A stretch of 20,266 nt of DNA from an uncultured Bacteroidales bacterium (GTDB taxonomy: Bacteria; Bacteroidota; Bacteroidia; Bacteroidales; Bacteroidaceae). Below are positions 14,192-20,266 of the stretch, piece by piece. The notes under the pieces were generated by a model, which saw nothing but the letters and a program-made list of their open reading frames with translations, was not told the origin of the DNA and ran no database searches. The position numbers and the translations under genes were made by a program. The stretch spans positions 1-20,266 of the forward strand of contig CALCYA010000061.1 in assembly GCA_937906165.1 (NCBI GenBank). The letters run 5' to 3'. Each line of letters begins with the position of its first letter. Positions within the stretch are counted from its first letter, which is position 1.

Positions 14192-14959
14192 ATGGGAAAG
14201 ATCATTGCATTGGCCAACCAGAAAGGCGGTGTCGGAAAGACAACGACAGCCATCAACCTTGCTGCATCATTGGCTACATTTGAAAAGAAAGTTCTTGTGA
14301 TAGACGCAGACCCACAGGCAAATGCCTCTTCGGGTCTGGGAATAGACATACGCGAGATTGAGTGTTCAATTTATGAATGCCTTATAAACAAGGCTGCACC
14401 TAAAGAGGGAATACACAAGACCTGCGTGGACCGCCTTGACATAATACCCTCACACATAGACCTTGTCGGAGCGGAAATCGAGATGCTCGACATGCCCAAC
14501 AGAGAGAAGATCATGCGCGATGCGCTTGAGCCAATCAAGGAGGAGTATGACTACATACTCATTGACTGTTCACCCTCATTGGGCCTAATCACAGTGAACT
14601 CGCTAACTGCAGCCGACTCTGTGATAATACCCGTGCAGTGCGAATATTTTGCACTTGAAGGTATCAGCAAGCTGCTCAACACCATCAAAATCATCAAATC
14701 GAACCTCAACCCCAAGCTCGACATCGAGGGTTTCCTGCTCACAATGTTCAATTCGCGTCTGCGTTTGAGCAACCAGGTGTACAATGAGGTAAAGAAGCAC
14801 TTCCGCGAGCTTGTCTTCAACACCGTAATACAGCGCAACATACGCCTTGGCGAGGCCCCCAGTATGGGCATCCCCGTAATCATGTATGATGCAGAGTCGA
14901 CAGGAGCCAAGAACTATATGGCACTTGCCGAGGAAATAATCAACAGAAACAACGAATAA
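14192..14959 (+). CDS. parA: Chromosome partitioning ATPase ParA (Soj)
   Basis: A 255-residue MinD/ParA-type ATPase, the usual size for chromosomal Soj-like proteins without an N-terminal DNA-binding extension. The deviant Walker A motif KGGVGKTTT is at residues 11-19 with signature lysine K11 and K16; IDADPQANASSGLG follows. Walker B is ILIDCSPSLG with D125. Later blocks such as QCEYFALEG and the C-terminal RNIRLGEAPSMGIPV are typical of chromosomal ParA. In the cell it binds DNA non-specifically as an ATP dimer and is stimulated by ParB to move or segregate origins. The ATG at 14192 gives the family N terminus directly. The stop codon overlaps the parB start by one base (TAATG), indicating translational coupling. 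First gene of the five-gene unit. Confidence 0.97.
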   Translation: MGKIIALANQKGGVGKTTTAINLAASLATFEKKVLVIDADPQANASSGLGIDIREIECSIYECLINKAAPKEGIHKTCVDRLDIIPSHIDLVGAEIEMLDMPNREKIMRDALEPIKEEYDYILIDCSPSLGLITVNSLTAADSVIIPVQCEYFALEGISKLLNTIKIIKSNLNPKLDIEGFLLTMFNSRLRLSNQVYNEVKKHFRELVFNTVIQRNIRLGEAPSMGIPVIMYDAESTGAKNYMALAEEIINRNNE

Positions 14960-15840
14960 TGGCAAAACAGAAATTCACATTAGGACGTGGACTCGACGCA
15001 CTTATCTCAACAGAGGCTGTGCGCACATCGGGTTCCTCATCTATAGGCGAGATAGAGATTGACAAGATCTTCGCTAACCCCAACCAGCCCCGTCGTGACT
15101 TCAATGAAGAGGCTCTGAAGGAACTTGCAGACTCCATCAATGAACTTGGCGTAATACAGCCGATCACATTGAGGAAGATGGATGACGGTACATACCAGAT
15201 CATTGCAGGCGAGCGCCGTTTCCGTGCATCACAGCTTGCCGGCAAGACAACAATCCCTGCATACATTCTAAAGGCCGACGACGAGGACACAATGGAGATG
15301 GCCCTCATCGAGAACATCCAGCGCGAGGACCTGAATCCGCTTGAGATTGCTTTGGCATACCAGCAGCTCATTGAGCAGCACAACCTTTCACAGGAGCAGC
15401 TGAGCAAGCGCGTGGGTAAAGGCCGTGCCACAATTGCAAATTTCCTGCGTCTTTTGAGACTCCCCGCAACCATTCAGGTTGCCCTTAAAGAGAAAAAAAT
15501 CGATATGGGACATGCCAAGGCTCTTCTTTCACTTGACTCACACGCCGACCAGCTGAACCTTTTCCAGGAGATTGAGAAGAACGGTTACTCGGTCCGCGAG
15601 GTTGAGGAGATTGTAAGAGGCATCAAGGAGGGCAACAGTGAGAAACCGGCCCAGAAGAAGAGTGCCGACAAGAAACAGGATGCCGTTTACCACCAGCTGA
15701 AGAAACACCTGACACAGTTTTTCCAGACACCGGTACAGCTTACATGCTCGGCAAAGGGCAGCGGCAAGATAAGCATCAAGTTCAAGGACGAGCAGGAGCT
15801 CGAGCGCATAATTTCAATATTCGACAAACTCAACCAGTAA
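14959..15840 (+). CDS. parB: Chromosome partitioning protein ParB (Spo0J)
   Basis: A 293-residue ParB with all family parts: the N-terminal GRGLDALIS peptide that contacts ParA (residues 8-16), the CTPase/Srx-like domain with NPNQPRRDF and GERRFRAS (84-91), ENIQREDLNPLE (118-129), a helix-turn-helix centred on the LSQEQLSKRVGKGRATIANFL region (about 142-160) that reads parS, and a C-terminal dimerisation domain after a Lys-rich linker (about 228-240). ParB loads at parS sites near the origin as a CTP-dependent clamp. I found no convincing parS copy in this window. Its ATG overlaps the parA stop by one base. Length and motifs are ordinary. Confidence 0.97.
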   Translation: MAKQKFTLGRGLDALISTEAVRTSGSSSIGEIEIDKIFANPNQPRRDFNEEALKELADSINELGVIQPITLRKMDDGTYQIIAGERRFRASQLAGKTTIPAYILKADDEDTMEMALIENIQREDLNPLEIALAYQQLIEQHNLSQEQLSKRVGKGRATIANFLRLLRLPATIQVALKEKKIDMGHAKALLSLDSHADQLNLFQEIEKNGYSVREVEEIVRGIKEGNSEKPAQKKSADKKQDAVYHQLKKHLTQFFQTPVQLTCSAKGSGKISIKFKDEQELERIISIFDKLNQ

Positions 15841-15843
15841 AAA

Positions 15844-16605
15844 GTGAAACATACAGGTTTGACATACAGGTTCTTTGTGACCGTGCTGCTGTTTATTGCC
15901 TTTGCTGCACCATCCGCAGCACAGGTCGAAGCCGGCAATGCGATATCCCCCGTAAATGGAGAGGTCACAGCAACATTCGCACTACCCGATTCAGCAGCCC
16001 TTGACAGCGTATACCGCAACATGCAGTTCCAAGAGCGCCCCCTCTCACCCGACAGCAGCCGCGTGGCACTGAAAAGAGCCGAAGGACCGGTTGCCAAAGA
16101 GACCAGAGTATGGAGGCCCGACCCGGAAAAGGCGACTTGGCTTGCCCTTATTATCCCCGGAGGCGGACAGATATACAACCGGAAATACTGGAAATTACCG
16201 ATTGTATACGGCGGTTTTGTCGGATGTCTTTACGCCTACAACTGGAACGGACAGATGTACAAGGACTACCGTCAGGCCTACCTCGACATCATGGACAGCG
16301 ACCCCAATACCGACTCCTACAAGGATTTTTTCCGTCCGGGATATGATTATGAGGCAAACAAGGAATACCTGACAAAGGTGTTCAAGAAAAGAAAGGACCG
16401 CTACCGCCGCTGGCGCGACCTCAGCATCTTTGCATTCATAGGAGTATATGCAGTATCGGTAATTGACGCTTATGTAGATGCCCAACTGTCGAGTTTCGAC
16501 ATTGCCGAGGACATAAACCTCACCATTGAGCCACAGAGGATAAGAGGAAACGGCGAGTTCATGCAACAGGACTATTACGGACTTAATTTCAACATTTCAT
16601 TCTAA
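15844..16605 (+). CDS. DUF5683 domain envelope protein
   Basis: A 253-residue protein with a GTG start three bases after the parB stop. This start gives a clear signal peptide ending near A26-Q27 (SAA|QV); the next ATG, at 16021, would remove it. Residues 27-85 are low in conservation. From W90 the sequence fits DUF5683, with the motif ATWLALIIPGGGQIYNRKYW followed by hydrophobic segments at about 113-131 and 192-212. The protein ends in an aromatic residue (NISF). The function of DUF5683 is not known. Its location between parB and a lytic transglycosylase, with a one-base gap to the latter, suggests a role in the cell envelope, but this is inference from context only. Family call fairly sure, start reasonably sure. 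Confidence 0.85.
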   Translation: MKHTGLTYRFFVTVLLFIAFAAPSAAQVEAGNAISPVNGEVTATFALPDSAALDSVYRNMQFQERPLSPDSSRVALKRAEGPVAKETRVWRPDPEKATWLALIIPGGGQIYNRKYWKLPIVYGGFVGCLYAYNWNGQMYKDYRQAYLDIMDSDPNTDSYKDFFRPGYDYEANKEYLTKVFKKRKDRYRRWRDLSIFAFIGVYAVSVIDAYVDAQLSSFDIAEDINLTIEPQRIRGNGEFMQQDYYGLNFNISF

Positions 16606-16606
16606 A

Positions 16607-17971
16607 ATGCACAAAACTACATACAAGATTTTACTTATACTGTCTGCCGCTACATTCTTATCGTGCGGCATACTCAAGAACTCTTCGGGAAACGACGGAA
16701 CTGAAAACAGCGACATATCCGGCCTGCAGACACAGAAGGTTACCCCCACACAGATTGCAACTGACTTCAAATTTGAGGTTGGGCCTGTCTCAAATGAAGG
16801 TGACACCTGTAGTTTTGATATACCGGAAAGCATGACAGCCAACACCGACAGCCTGTTGAGCAGTTGGCAGGCACGTACATTGCTCAGGAAGCTCGACTGC
16901 AACACTACAGGTTGGGAGAACATCAGGATGACCGACACGATGTATGCCAAGAGGCTCGGCAGCATGCTTACGGCTGTGAGGATGCCATACAACAGTATGG
17001 TAAGCAGTTGCATTGACCGCTATACAAAGAAAAACCGCTCACAGGTATCTTACATGCTTGGAATCTCGGAGTTCTATATGCCAATGATTGAGGAAGAGAT
17101 TGACAGGATGGGCCTGCCCCACGAGCTCAAGTATCTGCCTATCATCGAGTCGGCAATGAACCCCAAGGCAAAATCAAGGATGGGCGCCAAAGGATTGTGG
17201 CAGTTCATGTTCACGACAGGCAAGCAGTATGGTCTGAAATCGAACAACTATATCGACGAGCGTTTCGACCCTCTTAAATCAACAAGAGCCGCCCTCACAT
17301 ACCTTAAGGACCTCTATGATATGTTCGGCAACTGGGAACTTGCCATTGCCGCATACAACTGCGGCCCCGGCAACGTGAACAAAGCCATCAAGCGTTCGGG
17401 CGGCAAGACCGACTTCTGGAAAATATACCGTTGGTTGCCAAAGGAGACACGCGGCTATCTCCCTGGCTTCATCGCAGCCAACTACATAATGACATTCTAC
17501 GAAGACCACGGAATCTGCCCCATGGAGCCCAACATACCGGTTGCCACAGACACTATACACATTAACAAGAACCTGCACTTCAAGCAGATTGCTGATGTAT
17601 GTGGTGCCGACATAGAAGAAATCAGGGCACTTAACCCGCAGTTCATCAAGGATGTCATTCCTGGAGAGAACGAGACATATGTGCTTCGTTTGAGGAACGA
17701 GATGATTACACGCTTTGTCGAGAATGAGGACAGCATATACAAGCACAACGCCGAGGTACATTTTCCACAAGTCAACGTAGAGAAGATGCTCAAAGAGGCA
17801 AAGAAAAACGATGACGGTGCGGGTAACCTCATACGCCATAAGATAAAGAACGGAGAGACATTGGGTAAGATAGCCATAAAATACCGCGTTACCGTCAAGC
17901 AGATAATGAGGTGGAACAATATGCGCAACACAAAGATACGCGCAGGAAAATATCTGAAGATTTACAAGTAG
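16607..17971 (+). CDS. mltD: Membrane-bound lytic murein transglycosylase D-like lipoprotein
   Basis: A 454-residue peptidoglycan-cleaving enzyme. The N terminus is a lipoprotein signal with lipobox FLSC and lipidated C20, so it is probably anchored in the outer membrane facing the periplasm. The SLT catalytic domain spans about residues 145-305; the catalytic glutamate is E181 in the IIESAMNPKAKSRMGAKGLW region, with AYNCGPGNVNKAI further on. A LysM-like segment lies at about 322-370 and a clear LysM domain at about 410-454 (HKIKNGETLGKIAIKYRVT). It cuts the MurNAc-GlcNAc bond, forming 1,6-anhydro ends. It begins one base after the DUF5683 stop and ends four bases before rel, so translation is probably coupled. 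Family is secure; the D subtype rests on the SLT-LysM layout and lipobox. Confidence 0.92.
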   Translation: MHKTTYKILLILSAATFLSCGILKNSSGNDGTENSDISGLQTQKVTPTQIATDFKFEVGPVSNEGDTCSFDIPESMTANTDSLLSSWQARTLLRKLDCNTTGWENIRMTDTMYAKRLGSMLTAVRMPYNSMVSSCIDRYTKKNRSQVSYMLGISEFYMPMIEEEIDRMGLPHELKYLPIIESAMNPKAKSRMGAKGLWQFMFTTGKQYGLKSNNYIDERFDPLKSTRAALTYLKDLYDMFGNWELAIAAYNCGPGNVNKAIKRSGGKTDFWKIYRWLPKETRGYLPGFIAANYIMTFYEDHGICPMEPNIPVATDTIHINKNLHFKQIADVCGADIEEIRALNPQFIKDVIPGENETYVLRLRNEMITRFVENEDSIYKHNAEVHFPQVNVEKMLKEAKKNDDGAGNLIRHKIKNGETLGKIAIKYRVTVKQIMRWNNMRNTKIRAGKYLKIYK

Positions 17972-17975
17972 CATT

Positions 17976-20207
17976 ATGGACAACTACGAGGAGAAAAGGA
18001 TGATCGACGAGGAGAGTGCGATAAACAGCGCTTTCCAGGAGCTGCTCGACATTTATTTGGCTTCGCAGCACCGCAAGAAGGTTGAGCTTATAACAAAGGC
18101 TTTCAACTTTGCACGTCAGGCACATAAGGGCGTACGCCGCCACAGCGGCGAGCCCTACATCATGCACCCGCTGGCAGTAGCACGTATCGTGTGCAAAGAG
18201 ATTGGTCTGGGTTCCACATCCATCTGCGCAGCACTTCTCCACGACGTTGTCGAAGACACCGACTACACTGTCGATGACATCAAGAACCTTTTCGGTGACA
18301 AAATTGCAGGCATCGTAGACGGCCTGACAAAAATCTCGGGCGGGGTGTTCGGTGCCCATGCATCGGAACAGGCCGAAAACTTCAAGAAACTCCTGCTTAC
18401 CATGAGTGAGGACATACGAGTAATCCTGATAAAGATTGCCGACCGCCTGCACAACATGCGCACACTGGAGTTCATGCAGGTGAACAAACAGTACAAGATT
18501 GCCGGTGAGACCTTATATATATATGCCCCCATTGCGTACAGACTGGGACTGAGCAAGATAAAGACCGAACTTGAGAACCTCAGTTTCAAATACGAGCATC
18601 CCGAGGAGTATGCCCGCATTGAAAAGAAAATCGAGAAGACACAGCAACAACGCGATATTCTCTATACAGAGTTCACCCACCCCATCTGCGAGCAGCTTGA
18701 CAAAATGGGATATGACTACCGCATCATAGGCCGCGTGAAGTCGCCTTACTCCATCTGGAACAAGATGCAGAAGAAGCACGTGGCCTTTGAGGATATCTTC
18801 GACATCCTTGCCGTGCGTATCATCTTCAACCCACGCGAGGGCAAGGACGAGAACAACGAATGCTTCAACATATACATTGCACTTACCAAGCTCTACAACG
18901 CCCACCCCGACCGCCTGCGCGATTGGGTGAACAAACCGCGCACCAACGGCTACAAGGCACTGCACGCCACATTCATGAGCCAACGTGGCGAGTGGATTGA
19001 AGTGCAGATAAGAAGCGAGAAGATGAACGAGGTTGCCGAGAAAGGCATTGCAGCCCATTGGAAATACAAGAGTATGGGTGAGGCATCCAACGAAGACCAG
19101 CTCGACAACTGGCTGCACACCATCAAGGAGATTCTCGATGACCCGCAGCCTAACGCCCTTGATTTCCTTGACACAATAAAACTGAACCTCTACGCAACAG
19201 AGATTTTCGTTTTTACCCCCAAAGGAGAGATCAAGACAATGCCACAGAACTGTACTGCGCTTGACCTCGCATACAGCATACACACATTCCTTGGCAACCA
19301 CTGCATAGGCGCAAAGGTAAACCACAGACTCGTGCCCATGAACCACCAGCTGCAGAGCGGTGACCAGGTGGAAATCCTCACCTCAAACGCTCCACGCGTG
19401 GAGGAGAGTTGGCTTTCTTTTGTAACGACTGCCAAGGCACGTTCCAAGATACAGGCGGCACTGCGTCGACAGCAGAGACTGCTGCAACGCGACGGTGAGG
19501 AGAAGCTGAACGCATTCCTCGAGGAAGAGGGACTCAGCAACTATGCAGGCAATGTCGAAAAGCTGTGGAAGCGCCATAAGCTGAAAGACCGTGACGAGCT
19601 GTTGGCCGCCATCGGCAAGGGCACGATTATTCTTGGAGCAGAAGACAAGGACGAGCTCTTAGGTAACAAGAAGTTCAGTTTCCAGTCACTGTTCTCTTTC
19701 AACCGCGACAAGAAGAAAGAGGAGAAAGAGGTCGAGAAATACGAGAATATCGACCGCAAGAAAGCCATCAACCTCACCGATGACAATCTCAAAAGCAGCT
19801 ACATTATAGCCGACTGCTGTCACCCCATTCCCGGTGACGATGTCCTCGGATACTATGACGAGGATAAACATATCGTAATACACAAACGCAGTTGCCCGCA
19901 CGCCAACACCCTGAAGAGTAGCCACGGCGACAGGATACTTGCCGCAAAGTGGGAGACACACAAACAGTTGTATTTCGCAGTCCCCATTCAAATCAAAGGC
20001 ATAGATGACATGGGAGTGCTCCATGAGATCACTACAATAATCTACCAGCAGCTGAATGCCAACATCCAGAAGATGCACATCGAGAGTAACGACGGCATTT
20101 TTGAAGGCACATTCTGGATAAATGTACACGATGTGGAGGAGGTAAAGAACATCTGCGAGAATCTCAAGAAGATAAAGAACATCAAGACCATTGCAAGAAT
20201 AGGATAA
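17976..20207 (+). CDS. rel: Bifunctional (p)ppGpp synthetase/hydrolase (RelA/SpoT family)
   Basis: A 743-residue long RSH protein. The hydrolase HD domain (about 30-190) keeps its metal and catalytic residues: H56, H64, H89-D90 and E93-D94 in LLHDVVEDT, then DRLHNMRTL. The synthetase domain (about 230-360) has the RVKSPYSIWNKM nucleotide-binding block and NGYKALH (324-330). The loop that is RxKD in bifunctional and ExDD in RelA-type enzymes reads R313-L-R-D316 here, which supports a bifunctional enzyme. A TGS domain (about 408-470), a zinc-finger-like domain with C614-C615-H616 and a C-terminal ACT domain (about 664-743) follow, the parts that sense stalled ribosomes. With both activities intact it makes and degrades the alarmone in amino-acid starvation. 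Last gene of the par unit, four bases after mltD, followed by a palindrome. Confidence 0.96.
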   Translation: MDNYEEKRMIDEESAINSAFQELLDIYLASQHRKKVELITKAFNFARQAHKGVRRHSGEPYIMHPLAVARIVCKEIGLGSTSICAALLHDVVEDTDYTVDDIKNLFGDKIAGIVDGLTKISGGVFGAHASEQAENFKKLLLTMSEDIRVILIKIADRLHNMRTLEFMQVNKQYKIAGETLYIYAPIAYRLGLSKIKTELENLSFKYEHPEEYARIEKKIEKTQQQRDILYTEFTHPICEQLDKMGYDYRIIGRVKSPYSIWNKMQKKHVAFEDIFDILAVRIIFNPREGKDENNECFNIYIALTKLYNAHPDRLRDWVNKPRTNGYKALHATFMSQRGEWIEVQIRSEKMNEVAEKGIAAHWKYKSMGEASNEDQLDNWLHTIKEILDDPQPNALDFLDTIKLNLYATEIFVFTPKGEIKTMPQNCTALDLAYSIHTFLGNHCIGAKVNHRLVPMNHQLQSGDQVEILTSNAPRVEESWLSFVTTAKARSKIQAALRRQQRLLQRDGEEKLNAFLEEEGLSNYAGNVEKLWKRHKLKDRDELLAAIGKGTIILGAEDKDELLGNKKFSFQSLFSFNRDKKKEEKEVEKYENIDRKKAINLTDDNLKSSYIIADCCHPIPGDDVLGYYDEDKHIVIHKRSCPHANTLKSSHGDRILAAKWETHKQLYFAVPIQIKGIDDMGVLHEITTIIYQQLNANIQKMHIESNDGIFEGTFWINVHDVEEVKNICENLKKIKNIKTIARIG

Positions 20208-20218
20208 TGTGAATGACT

Positions 20219-20266
20219 ATATAAACAACAAATGGTGAGTAGCTACTCACCATTTGTTGTTTATAT
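20219..20266. terminator. 24-bp perfect palindrome after rel, reaching the window edge
   Basis: Arms 20219-20242 and 20243-20266 are perfectly complementary, with the centre TAGCTA forming the turn. It begins 11 bases after the rel stop. The 3' arm ends in TTTGTTGTTTATAT, so it provides its own U-rich stretch, and by symmetry the same holds on the other strand. It is probably a bidirectional terminator for rel and a converging gene outside the window. The repeat may extend beyond the edge. Confidence 0.8.

Noticed and set aside
14101..14283. 60-codon Arg-rich open frame (upstream ORF) overlapping the start of parA
   Set aside because: The predicted transcript would leave only about six bases before its ATG, and the frame overlaps about 90 bases of parA. 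The base pattern is better explained by the stem-loop structure, though a leader peptide cannot be fully excluded.
17279..17983. 234-codon open frame antisense to mltD
   Set aside because: It lies opposite the SLT and LysM coding region, with no recognisable motif and no promoter or upstream signal.
18513..19346. 277-codon open frame antisense to rel
   Set aside because: It lies opposite the intact HD/synthetase region of Rel, has a biased Val/Leu/Cys composition typical of antisense frames, and no domain.
1..20266. CRISPR array, toxin-antitoxin, restriction or other defence system
   Set aside because: No regularly spaced repeats and no nuclease, methylase or toxin families are seen. Apart from the glycosidase unit, all protein genes are recognisable core functions.

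Overview
The window looks like a chromosomal segment of a Bacteroidales bacterium (Bacteroidaceae/Prevotellaceae-like). The evidence is several promoter boxes of the Bacteroidota type (-7 box TAnnTTTG with an upstream TTTG), A-rich leaders with little Shine-Dalgarno, a DUF5683 gene, secreted glycosidases with Por/T9SS-like C-terminal domains, and best-recognised protein families that all fit this order. Nothing suggests a plasmid, phage, transposon or CRISPR array.

Left end (1-3640): the 5' part of a tRNA-Gln(CUG) gene on the minus strand is cut by the window edge and has its own promoter. Facing away from it is the rsfS-ftsH-cdsA operon (ribosome silencing factor, membrane AAA+ protease, CDP-diacylglycerol synthase). 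An exact -24/-12 sigma-54-type motif lies just upstream of rsfS. The operon ends in a 23-bp perfect hairpin.

3705-5635, minus strand: surE-lpxB (nucleotide phosphatase and lipid A disaccharide synthase) converge on cdsA and share the hairpin terminator.

5636-13981: a roughly 300-bp divergent intergenic region holds a good Bacteroidota promoter and two inverted repeats. It is followed by a three-gene unit: a large secreted GH2 beta-galactosidase with N-terminal beta-trefoil modules, a secreted GH84 beta-N-acetylglucosaminidase with C-terminal beta-trefoil modules, and a BI-1/YccA-type membrane protein, closed by an 18-bp hairpin. The two enzymes would remove successive Gal and GlcNAc residues from host-type glycans. 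No SusC/SusD, sulfatase or regulator gene is adjacent.

13982-20266: a promoter and a structured leader precede a compact operon parA-parB-DUF5683-mltD-rel (chromosome partition, a cell-envelope protein of unknown function, a lytic transglycosylase lipoprotein, and bifunctional (p)ppGpp synthetase/hydrolase). Intergenic gaps are only -1 to 4 bases, and the unit ends in a 24-bp perfect palindrome at the window edge.

Most of the window is housekeeping. The parts that deserve attention are the glycosidase cassette lying between two conserved housekeeping units, its mirrored lectin architecture, the branched leader before parA, and the sigma-54-like site before rsfS. I did not see a clearly undescribed defence or mobile system.
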